Below are positions 1-5,457 of a stretch of DNA of 7,019 nt, piece by piece; position 1 is the first letter of the stretch; each line of letters starts with the position of its first letter. The DNA comes from an uncultured Chthoniobacterales bacterium (lineage in GTDB: Bacteria > Verrucomicrobiota > Verrucomicrobiia > Chthoniobacterales > UBA10450), in contig CATPAT010000068.1 of NCBI GenBank assembly GCA_955652155.1, positions 1 to 7,019 on the forward strand. Direction: 5' to 3'. The position numbers and the translations under genes are program-made. The notes beneath the pieces were generated by a model. That model made no database searches and was not told the origin of the DNA. It worked only from the letters and a program-made list of their open reading frames with translations.

Positions 1-677
1 GCCTTCATGACAAAAATTTGCGATGCCGCGCCGTTGACACGGCGGTGCAAGATCGACATGCCATCGGGCGAGAATGAAGCGTAGGTGTAGCCGCCGCAGG
101 TCGTGATTAGTTTTAGATAGGATCCATCCGGACGAATCGTCGCGAGGTCCATTTTCTTGTCGATTTGTTCGCCGATCACTTTGTTATCGCTGGGGACATT
201 TGTGCCATCAGCTGCGGTCGCTCCAACAAAGTGTGTCGTGTTAAAAAGAATCCGGTCGCTGTCCGGCGCCCAGGTCGGATGAATGTTTTCGGCCTTTCCC
301 TGAGTGAGCTGCCGTACCTCAGCCCCATCGGCTTTCATCACAAAGATTTGGGAAACACCGTCGCGAATCGACACAAACGCAATTCTCTTTCCATCCGGCG
401 ACCACACTGGTGAATCGTCTTCGGCGTCACCAGTCGTCAGTTGGCGCATGTCGCTTCCGTGATTGAGGCTGCTCGCGTCCATCACGTGCACTTTCATCCC
501 GCCATGACGGCTGGAAATCAGAACGATTTGACGTCCATCGGGCGACCAGAACGCCTCGTAATCGACAACATAAGTGAACGGTTTAACGCTCTTGAGTGGC
601 AAATCTTCAGCATTTAGTCCCGGCGCGCTAACTAACGACAGAAGGGCGGCAACCAAAAAGGTAGAATGTTTTGTCAT
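1..677 (-). CDS. TolB/PD40-type beta-propeller protein, exported (3' end beyond window)
   Basis: The minus-strand frame from the ATG at 677-675 stays open to the window edge: 225 codons plus two bases, C-terminus missing. Residues 1-23 look like a signal peptide (Lys-3, hydrophobic core FLVAALLSLVSAPGLNA, then EDLP), so the product should be periplasmic or surface-exposed. The mature part contains repeated PD40/WD40-like blades: WSPDGRQIVLISSR (44-57), WSPDGKRIAFVS (92-103) ending IFVMKADGAEVRQLT (111-125), WAPDSDRILF (136-145) and FSPDGMSIL (202-210) ending IFVMK. This xWSPDGxxIaF pattern is typical of TolB and the many TolB-like propellers, which act as protein- or ligand-binding scaffolds. 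It lacks the recognisable N-terminal TolB domain, so I would not call it tolB. Its start overlaps the ligD-pol stop by one base (TGATG), with only a weak GGAAAC upstream, implying translational coupling. Partner and substrate cannot be read from the sequence. Confidence 0.85.
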   Translation of the reverse strand, partial: MTKHSTFLVAALLSLVSAPGLNAEDLPLKSVKPFTYVVDYEAFWSPDGRQIVLISSRHGGMKVHVMDASSLNHGSDMRQLTTGDAEDDSPVWSPDGKRIAFVSIRDGVSQIFVMKADGAEVRQLTQGKAENIHPTWAPDSDRILFNTTHFVGATAADGTNVPSDNKVIGEQIDKKMDLATIRPDGSYLKLITTCGGYTYASFSPDGMSILHRRVNGAASQIFVMK

Positions 678-1594
678 CAGAGTTTCCATTTTTTGGGCAG
701 TTTTTGTTTTAGTTTTTCGACCGGCTCGAAGAGGTCGCCCATTTTTTTCACGCGCACCACAGTTTGATCCGAACGAAACTTCAAGAGATCGGCTTTTTTC
801 TTTTTCAAGCAATTGACGACTTCGTCCCAGGTGACCGGCGTTGAAACGGTCGGCTCTTCCTTGGCGCGGAGAGAGTAAACGCAGATCGTGGTCTTGTGTT
901 CGTCGTTCTGGCTCCAGTCGACGAACACTCTTCCTTTCCGCACTGACTTCGACATGTTCGAAGTGACAACATTTCCATGCGCCTGTTCGAGAAGCTGGGC
1001 AAGCGCGCGCGATAAATCTTTGGTTTGATCGAACGTGACCGGCGTGTTCAGCGGCACGTAAACCTGCAAACCTTTCGAGCCGCTCGTCTTGGCGAACGAT
1101 TTCAATTTCATTTTGCCTAACAAGTCGCGCAACCAAAGCCCGACCTGGCAGCATTGAACGATGTCCGCCGGCGCACCGGGATCGAGGTCGAACACCATCA
1201 TCGTCGGCCGCGCGACGTCTTTCTTTTTCGCGAGCGAGGTGTGTAGCTCGAGATCGGCCAGGTTGGCTGCCCAAACCAGCGTCGGCAAATCCTGCGCCAG
1301 GCAATAATTCATGATCCGATTGTTGCCCTCACTCCAGACTTTCGCCGTCTTCACCCATTTCGGCCGATGTGACGGACAATTCTTTTCGTAAAAGAATTCA
1401 GCGTCCACGCCATTCGGATAACGCTTCATCGTCAGAGGCCGATCTTCGAGATGCGGTAACAACGCCGGCGCGATCCGGATGTAATAATCGATCACCTGAC
1501 CTTTGGTGAACCCGACTTTCGGGTAAAGCACCTTGTCCAGGTTCGAGACGGAAAGCTTTTTGCCGTCGACGACGAGCTCGGCTGTTTCAGGCAT
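677..1594 (-). CDS. ligD: Stand-alone LigD-type polymerase domain (archaeo-eukaryotic primase family)
   Basis: This 305-residue protein corresponds to the polymerase module of bacterial NHEJ ligase LigD, without the ligase or phosphoesterase modules. In the family this module adds nucleotides, often ribonucleotides, at broken DNA ends. Motif I is VFDLDPG (134-140) with metal-binding D136 and D138. Motif II is TSGSKGLQVYVPL (170-182). Motif III is VFVDWSQND (223-231) with D226. Other family segments are KVLYP (21-25), FFYEKNCP (67-74), NLADLELH (111-118) and STPVTWDEV (251-259). The length matches an isolated polymerase domain. Motif II normally ends in His (S-x-K-G-x-H), but here Q177 stands in that place. 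This may be typical of the 'DWSQNDEHKTT' subclade. No Ku or ATP-dependent ligase gene is in the window, so an NHEJ role is inferred; a lesion-tolerance primase-polymerase role is possible. No clear Shine-Dalgarno precedes the ATG. The gene lies 100 bases after lpxK and overlaps the propeller gene by one base. Confidence 0.92.
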   Translation of the reverse strand: MPETAELVVDGKKLSVSNLDKVLYPKVGFTKGQVIDYYIRIAPALLPHLEDRPLTMKRYPNGVDAEFFYEKNCPSHRPKWVKTAKVWSEGNNRIMNYCLAQDLPTLVWAANLADLELHTSLAKKKDVARPTMMVFDLDPGAPADIVQCCQVGLWLRDLLGKMKLKSFAKTSGSKGLQVYVPLNTPVTFDQTKDLSRALAQLLEQAHGNVVTSNMSKSVRKGRVFVDWSQNDEHKTTICVYSLRAKEEPTVSTPVTWDEVVNCLKKKKADLLKFRSDQTVVRVKKMGDLFEPVEKLKQKLPKKWKL

Positions 1595-1610
1595 GACTCA
1601 AAATTTCTCA

Positions 1611-1688
1611 GCCACAGATTTACACAGATTCACACAGATTAAATCAGAGGCTTTTCCAATCTGTGTTTGGTCCGTGTTCATCTGTGGC
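1611..1688. repeat. Intergenic palindrome made of ACACAGATT-like units
   Basis: The left arm (1611-1640) is three tandem 10-base units: GCCACAGATT, TACACAGATT and CACACAGATT. The right arm (1659-1688) begins AATCTGTG and ends ATCTGTGGC; its reverse complement matches the left arm closely at both ends, with mismatches and a one-base offset in the middle. The 18-base loop is 1641-1658. It fills almost the whole lpxK/ligD-pol gap. As RNA it would form a long imperfect hairpin on either strand without a clean U-tract, so a Rho-independent terminator is not evident; it may stabilise or attenuate the transcript. I recall very similar CACAGATTAACACAGATT intergenic elements as frequent in Verrucomicrobiota and some other phyla, but cannot count copies here. 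Confidence 0.8.
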
Positions 1689-1694
1689 AAATTC

Positions 1695-2891
1695 TCAGGC
1701 GAAGAACCGTTCGGGCGAGAGCATGGGTTGCGGTTTGCAGATGCGGGCGACGCACTGTTCCCAGGTTTCGCGGCCACTGAGAATTTCGATTTCGACGCGC
1801 ATGAAATAAATCGGCACTTTCACATCCGCTTCGGGCAATCGCGGCATGCGGACGGCATCCTTTTCCGTGGTAATGATCAGGGCCAGATCGCGTCGGATGC
1901 AGCGATTAATGAAGCTGCGCAATTCGGCTTCGGTGTAGTAGTGGTGATCGATGTAGCGTAGTGAAAGATCGACATTTGCGCCGAGATTTTTTAGTGCACC
2001 CTCGAAACTTTCGGGCGCGGCAATTGCGCAGATCGAAGCGATAAACGCGCCGTGCAACCGGTCGAGCATCAGTCGCTCGCCGGTGTAAATGTTTTGCAGA
2101 TAAAGCGGCCGATGCGCGCACTCGATGATTTCGGCAGTGCGATTGTAACGGCGAATACGCGCGATCAGTTTTTCGTTCGACTCGCCGGTGTTTTTGGTAA
2201 TGAAGATATAACTCGCGCGGCGCAAGTTCCGTGGCGGCTCGCGCAACGTGCCACGCGGAAGCAAGAGCTCGTTTCCAAACGGCGCTTGTCGGTCCACGAG
2301 TACGATGTCGAGGCGATGCTTGAGATGGAGGTATTGCAAACCGTCATCGAGCAGGAGCGTGTCTACTTTCCATTTGTCGATCGCGAATTTCCCGCTTTTC
2401 ACTCGGTCTTTGTCGACGAGAACGATCACGTCTTTCAAATTGTGCGCGAGCATGTAGGGCTCGTCGCCGGCGGTCATCGGATCAAGAAATAGAAGTTTTC
2501 CATCGGAGACAACGCGCGGAGGATCGACACCTTGGGCCAGCAGCCGGTCGAGCCAATTTCGTTTGGCTGGCTTCGGCACGCTCTTGTAACCGCGGCTCAG
2601 GATGGCGACGCGCCGGCCGCCGGTTTGCAACGCCCGCGCGAATTTTTCCACCACCGGTGTCTTACCCGTTCCGCCGACCGTGAGATTCCCGATGCTAATG
2701 ACGAGGCAGCCGAGCGTGCGCTCGCGGAAAATTCTTTTCCGATACACATAAAGCCGGAGCTGGACGATTCGTTCGTAAATAAACGAGAGCGCGTAAAGAA
2801 TTCCGCGCAAAATCGCGGCACGAAATCCGCGGCGCCGCCCAAGCACCACATCGATTCCGAACTGCTCTAGATTTTCAAGCGTGCGCCCCAT
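1695..2891 (-). CDS. lpxK: Tetraacyldisaccharide 4'-kinase (lipid A biosynthesis)
   Basis: LpxK phosphorylates the 4' position of the lipid A disaccharide precursor at the cytoplasmic face of the inner membrane, a late Raetz-pathway step. The 398 residues show an N-terminal hydrophobic/amphipathic helix (about 26-50) for membrane association, then SIGNLTVGGTGKTP (66-79), the extended Walker A/P-loop with K77-T78. Further family motifs are LSRGY (98-102), AGDEPYMLA (141-149), LLLDDGLQ (179-186), LPRGTLREP (211-219), DHHYYTEAEL (315-324) and TTEKDAVR (341-348). In Aquifex LpxK a DHH-region His takes part in catalysis, and the motif is intact here. The protein is about 70 residues longer than E. 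coli LpxK (328), partly through a segment at 104-140 (KSVPKPAKRNW...) between SRGY and GDEP. The ATG at 2891-2889 shares one base with the thrB stop (TAATG). A GAGGAG lies 16 bases upstream, too far for ordinary initiation, so coupling to thrB is likely. Alternatives to LpxK are remote. Confidence 0.96.
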   Translation of the reverse strand: MGRTLENLEQFGIDVVLGRRRGFRAAILRGILYALSFIYERIVQLRLYVYRKRIFRERTLGCLVISIGNLTVGGTGKTPVVEKFARALQTGGRRVAILSRGYKSVPKPAKRNWLDRLLAQGVDPPRVVSDGKLLFLDPMTAGDEPYMLAHNLKDVIVLVDKDRVKSGKFAIDKWKVDTLLLDDGLQYLHLKHRLDIVLVDRQAPFGNELLLPRGTLREPPRNLRRASYIFITKNTGESNEKLIARIRRYNRTAEIIECAHRPLYLQNIYTGERLMLDRLHGAFIASICAIAAPESFEGALKNLGANVDLSLRYIDHHYYTEAELRSFINRCIRRDLALIITTEKDAVRMPRLPEADVKVPIYFMRVEIEILSGRETWEQCVARICKPQPMLSPERFFA

Positions 2892-3733
2892 TAATTACGA
2901 ATTTGAACTCCTCGATTATCGGCGGTCGTGATCGCAATCTTTGTTGATGTCGATCCCGCAGCATGCTGCACCCCGGCGGCGACTTTTCGCGGATCGCGCA
3001 AAGTGACCGCGCAGATTGTTGATCCACTTCCGCTCAAGAACGCGCCAAGCGCGCCGGCGCTTTCGGCAGCGGTGATGACGCGCGGCAGAAATGAGATTAG
3101 TCCTGCGCGAAAGGGTTGGTGAAGTTGATCAACAAACGCGCCGCGCAGATTTCCGTAATCCCCGGAAGCGAATGCAGCGGTGATCGCGCTGGCGTTGCCG
3201 GCGCTCGCGACAGCGTTTGTGTGCGAGATCTTGGCCGGCAGAATTCTTCTAGCCGCCGCTGTTCGAATTTCGAAGTCAGGGATCAAGAGAACGAACTTTA
3301 ACCGCGGTGATACTGCAAAGCGCTGAACATTTTCACCGCGGGCAACAGTGAATCCGCCAAATGACGACGGCGCGGCATTGTCCGGATGCCCCTCCAAATC
3401 AGCGCACAATTGAAAGATCGATAATCGATCGAGCGGCCGCCGCGCGAGCTCGTTTAAACCGTGCAAAACGCCGAGCCGAATAGCGGCGCTGCTGCCCAGA
3501 CCGCGCGAGCGCGGAATTTTTTCTGCAGCCGAACAAGAAAATGCAAAGCGCCCGCGTTTGGTTCGCTTAAAGAAAAGGTCCGCGGCTTTGGCCACGATCG
3601 GCGCGAGCGGTTCAGGTTTCGTCGAGCGTGAGACGGCCACCAGATTGTAAATGCGAAGCGCGACGCCGAGGCAATCGAAACCAGGTCCAAGATTGGAAGT
3701 GCTCGCGGGAATGCGGATCGTGACCTTTTCCAT
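2891..3733 (-). CDS. thrB: Homoserine kinase (GHMP family)
   Basis: ThrB phosphorylates L-homoserine with ATP, the step before threonine synthase; it is cytosolic. Counted from the ATG at 3733-3731 the protein has 280 residues, within the usual 280-320. GHMP motif 1 is PASTSNLGPGFDCLG (9-23). The ATP-binding motif 2 is PRSRGLGSSAA (74-84). EGHPDNAAPSSFGG (114-127) is the homoserine-kinase segment. The C-terminal motif 3 is GAFLSGSGSTICAV (230-243). DQLHQPFRAGLI (202-213) is also typical of ThrB. The frame is open further upstream to an ATG at 3835, but those 34 residues (including FLDYARND) are translated palindromic repeat and unlike any ThrB N-terminus, so I reject the longer start. No strong Shine-Dalgarno is visible. 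No other threonine genes are in view; the gene is coupled to lpxK by a one-base overlap, an apparently unrelated partner. Confidence 0.95.
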   Translation of the reverse strand: MEKVTIRIPASTSNLGPGFDCLGVALRIYNLVAVSRSTKPEPLAPIVAKAADLFFKRTKRGRFAFSCSAAEKIPRSRGLGSSAAIRLGVLHGLNELARRPLDRLSIFQLCADLEGHPDNAAPSSFGGFTVARGENVQRFAVSPRLKFVLLIPDFEIRTAAARRILPAKISHTNAVASAGNASAITAAFASGDYGNLRGAFVDQLHQPFRAGLISFLPRVITAAESAGALGAFLSGSGSTICAVTLRDPRKVAAGVQHAAGSTSTKIAITTADNRGVQIRN

Positions 3734-3833
3734 GTTGAAGCGCTTGCTAATACTTCTGTCATTCCGAGCGTAGTCGAGGAATCTCTTGCTGCTTCTGAAA
3801 TATCTAGAGATGTCTCGACTCCCTCGACATGAC
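3734..3833. promoter_or_regulatory. Divergent start region between thrB and the methyltransferase gene
   Basis: These 100 bases separate the two outward-facing start codons, so promoters for the thrB-lpxK group and for the methyltransferase-DUF883 group should lie here. I could not find a well-spaced -35/-10 pair on either strand. Most of the region is the palindrome at 3757-3834. Neither gene has a clear Shine-Dalgarno sequence; AGAGA at 3806-3810 sits next to the alternative methyltransferase ATG at 3810. Confidence 0.4.
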
Positions 3834-3834
3834 A
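3757..3834. repeat. REP-like intergenic palindrome (TCATTCCGAGCG type)
   Basis: The left arm (3757-3786) reads TGTCATTCCGAGCG, TAGTCGAGGA, ATCTCT. The right arm (3806-3834) has reverse complement TGTCATGTCGAGG, GAGTCGAGACATCTCT. They pair with few mismatches around a 19-base loop (3787-3805). The GTCATTCCGAGCG...GTCGAGGAATCTC wording is one I recall as a dispersed repeat in many environmental genomes (Verrucomicrobiota, Acidobacteriota, Bacteroidota). It produces peptides such as FLDYARND when mistranslated. The right arm reaches the proposed methyltransferase start codon. Confidence 0.75.
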
Positions 3835-4748
3835 TGAAGAAGACAGAATGGATTGATCGCGGGTTACTTCAGACCTTCCAAGCCGAAGGCACCAACGCGC
3901 ACCGTCTTTGCACGGCTGACAATGGGTGGGTTGAACGGTTTGGCCGCGAGATTTTGATTTCATTCAGAACAACAACCGCACGCGATCGTTTGATTGCGGG
4001 ACTAAAAGAATGGGCCAAGTCGGTGGATTTTCCGATTAGCCGCGTGTTCGCGCGGTTCTTGCCGAAGAAAAATGAAGAGCGTGAGACGCCGAAGCTTCTT
4101 ATTGGCAATGAAGGCGAAAATCTGCAGACGATTGCGACCGAACATCATCTCAAATTCGGGATCGATTTTGGCGCCGGGTATTCGGTCGGGCTGTTTGTCG
4201 ATCAACGAGAGAATCGTCGGTTCGTCAGGCAAGCCAAGCCCGAACGGCTCTTGAACTGCTTTGCCTACACCTGCTCGTTTTCGGTCGCGGCGGCTTCGGC
4301 CGGTGCGCAGACAGTGAATGTCGATCTCTCCAAGAAATCGTTGGAGCGCGGCCGACAAAATTTTGCCCTCAATTCGCTGTCCACTGAAGGACACAAGTTT
4401 ATTGCCGACGATGTCCGTCCGGTGTTGCGTCGCCTGGCGCGGCGCGGAGACAAATTCGACATGATCATTCTCGATCCGCCGACGTTTTCACGGACGAAGG
4501 GCGGCAAAGCATTTCATGTGGAGAGCGATTTCGAGGAGCTCATTGTTGCAGCGTTGGAACTAATCGACGGCAATGGTCGGATTTTGGTGTCGACCAATTG
4601 CGAAACTCTAAACGAGCAGGCGCTCGAACGAATGGCTCGTTACGGTCTGAAGCTGTCGCGCCGGACTGGCGTGTTCCATCGACAGCCGCCGCCGATGGAT
4701 CTTCCACCGGGAGCCGGAGCCGCTACGATTTGGCTGACTTTGCGTTGA
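3834..4748 (+). CDS. Class I SAM-dependent methyltransferase, RlmI/RlmK-like (rRNA large-subunit methyltransferase family)
   Basis: From the ATG at 3834 the protein has 304 residues. GYSVGLFVDQRENRR (115-129) is the family's GxxxGxFLDQRENR signature. LNCFAYTCSFSVAAASAGA (140-158) followed by VNVDLSKKSLERGRQN (161-176) is the SAM-binding motif I/II. ADDV (191-194) and FDMIILDPPTFSR (208-220) form motif IV, and ILVSTNCETLN (250-260) the later strand with C256. The C-terminal PPPMDLPPGAG tail (285-295) also fits the family. RlmI makes m5C1962 and RlmK makes m7G2069 in 23S rRNA. The DPPTFS wording is closer to RlmK, the overall layout to COG1092. The N-terminal PUA domain of E. coli RlmI (396 aa) is absent, so the target base is not assignable. 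The frame opens at 3786 and offers ATGs at 3810 and 3834. I chose 3834 because the earlier residues are repeat-encoded, but 3810 is possible. A DUF883-like gene follows after 33 bases. Confidence 0.85.
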   Translation: MKKTEWIDRGLLQTFQAEGTNAHRLCTADNGWVERFGREILISFRTTTARDRLIAGLKEWAKSVDFPISRVFARFLPKKNEERETPKLLIGNEGENLQTIATEHHLKFGIDFGAGYSVGLFVDQRENRRFVRQAKPERLLNCFAYTCSFSVAAASAGAQTVNVDLSKKSLERGRQNFALNSLSTEGHKFIADDVRPVLRRLARRGDKFDMIILDPPTFSRTKGGKAFHVESDFEELIVAALELIDGNGRILVSTNCETLNEQALERMARYGLKLSRRTGVFHRQPPPMDLPPGAGAATIWLTLR

Positions 4749-4781
4749 CCAAGTCGACCTCGCGGACAATCGTTAATCAAA

Positions 4782-5054
4782 ATGGAAAAAAGAGAACATG
4801 ATGATTTGGCCGAGCGCGGCCTACGGTATACCCGGGAGCATTTCGACGAAATTCTGAGCCAGACAGAAACGTACGTGCGCCAAAACCCCACGCAGTCGCT
4901 TGCTTACGCGGTGCTGGCGGGATTCGTTTTAAATCGCCTGGGTATCGGGCGAATTCTCAGAGGTGTCGTACGACTGGCGTTGTTTGCGCTCAAACCGGCG
5001 ATCCTGATTTACGGCGCGACCAAATTATACGAAGCAGCGCAGAAGGAAGAATAG
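4782..5054 (+). CDS. Small DUF883/ElaB-like membrane protein
   Basis: This 90-residue protein has a charged, helix-prone N-terminus (1-36, including a heptad-like FDEILSQTETYV) and then the ETYVRQNPTQSLAYAVLAGFV stretch beginning at residue 29. That matches the 'YVRENPxQSxxxAxxxGFxxG' membrane-anchor motif of the DUF883/ElaB/YqjD family. Two hydrophobic helices are plausible, about 39-52 and 61-80, separated by NRLGIGRILR, with a charged KLYEAAQKEE tail. E. coli relatives are inner-membrane proteins reported to bind ribosomes in stationary phase; extending that role here is inference. The usual glycine-rich anchor is less regular here and the second helix is extra, so it may be only a distant relative. 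No strong Shine-Dalgarno precedes the ATG. The short gap suggests co-transcription with the rRNA-methyltransferase-like gene. Confidence 0.7.
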   Translation: MEKREHDDLAERGLRYTREHFDEILSQTETYVRQNPTQSLAYAVLAGFVLNRLGIGRILRGVVRLALFALKPAILIYGATKLYEAAQKEE

Positions 5055-5156
5055 CTGGATCGAGCAGTAGATGCCCGTCCGGCTCGGACCTCGACGCCAA
5101 AAATTAACGCGCCCCGACGCTTCAATTAGCATCGCCCGCGGAGCGGTCGATCCACC
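5055..5156. other. Convergent spacer between the DUF883-like gene and dodecin
   Basis: Both neighbours end here, so termination signals are expected, but none is strong. Perfect 8-base inverted copies TGGATCGA (5056-5063) and TCGATCCA (5147-5154) bracket the spacer. Small hairpins are GTCCG-GCT-CGGAC (5077-5089) and CCGC-GGA-GCGG (5136-5146). On the minus strand a weak GC-rich stem (around 5109-5120) is followed by TTAATTTTT, a possible weak terminator for dodecin. Confidence 0.35.
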
Positions 5157-5366
5157 TCAATCATCCAAGGTGAAGCCGACTTTCAGGGTTACCTGCCAGT
5201 GCGCGATGTTTCCCTCCTCGAGATAGCCGCGCGTCTCGGCAACCTCGAACCAGCGCATGTTGCGGACGGTTTTCTTTGCCCGGGCAAGCGCGTTCTTAAC
5301 AGCGTCTTCCATTCCGTTCGGCGACGAACCGACCAACTCAATCTTTTTGTAAATATGATCGCTCAT
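5157..5366 (-). CDS. Dodecin (flavin-binding dodecamer)
   Basis: Dodecins are small cytosolic proteins that assemble as hollow dodecamers and store or buffer flavins such as FMN, riboflavin or lumichrome, limiting flavin photochemistry. The 69-residue product matches the bacterial dodecin pattern along its whole length: HIYKKIELVGSSP (4-16), the helix MEDAVKNALARAKKTV (19-34), then RNMRWFEVAETRG (35-47) and IAHWQVTLKVGFTLDD (54-69). W39 is the Trp that stacks on the flavin ring, and Q58 is the Gln that contacts the isoalloxazine edge; both are intact. Length is normal. The start is supported by GGAAG (minus strand, 5380-5376), nine bases before the ATG. That Shine-Dalgarno lies inside a 6-bp hairpin stem (5376-5390), which could modulate translation. 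The gene is divergent from the acetyl-CoA synthetase gene. Confidence 0.95.
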   Translation of the reverse strand: MSDHIYKKIELVGSSPNGMEDAVKNALARAKKTVRNMRWFEVAETRGYLEEGNIAHWQVTLKVGFTLDD

Positions 5367-5457
5367 AGATTTATTCTTCCGTTCCGGAAGAGGGAATACA
5401 ACAACGTTTAGGTGCGGCTTGCCCTACAATTGGCTTCGGCCTATTAGAAAATTGCCA
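5367..5457. promoter_or_regulatory. Divergent start region between dodecin and acetyl-CoA synthetase
   Basis: These 91 bases must carry both promoters or transcript leaders. For the plus strand, TACAAT (5425-5430) is a good -10-like hexamer placing transcription start about 20 bases before the acs ATG, but no matching -35 is seen. An alternative TTGCCC (5419-5424) with TATTAG (5442-5447) at 17-base spacing would give an almost leaderless mRNA. Neither assignment is firm. No strong Shine-Dalgarno precedes the acs ATG. Confidence 0.35.
5376..5390 (-). promoter_or_regulatory. Hairpin overlapping the dodecin Shine-Dalgarno sequence
   Basis: The bases CTTCCG (5376-5381) and CGGAAG (5385-5390) are perfect inverted copies around a 3-base loop. 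In the dodecin transcript the downstream arm contains the GGAAG Shine-Dalgarno, with nine bases between it and the ATG. The fold would mask ribosome binding. The same 15 bases could instead be a DNA operator read from either side. Seen: the symmetry and position. Inferred: any regulatory effect. Confidence 0.45.

Noticed and set aside
165..413. An 82-codon plus-strand frame near the window start
   Set aside because: Antisense to the PD40 propeller blades of the exported protein, which have clear repeat motifs.
1611..1688. CRISPR-like array because of the regularly repeated ACACAGATT units
   Set aside because: Units are only 10 bases, directly adjacent with no spacers, and the right side is inverted; no cas genes are present.
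2052..2492. A 146-codon plus-strand frame antisense to lpxK
   Set aside because: Composition resembles reverse-frame translation of LpxK and no known domain is visible.
3734..3835. N-terminal extension of homoserine kinase starting at ATG 3835
   Set aside because: The extra residues are translated palindromic repeat, and the GHMP motif 1 begins at the normal distance from the ATG at 3733.
4002..4394. A 130-codon minus-strand frame opposite the methyltransferase
   Set aside because: Antisense to the DQRENR and SAM-binding motifs; no independent support.
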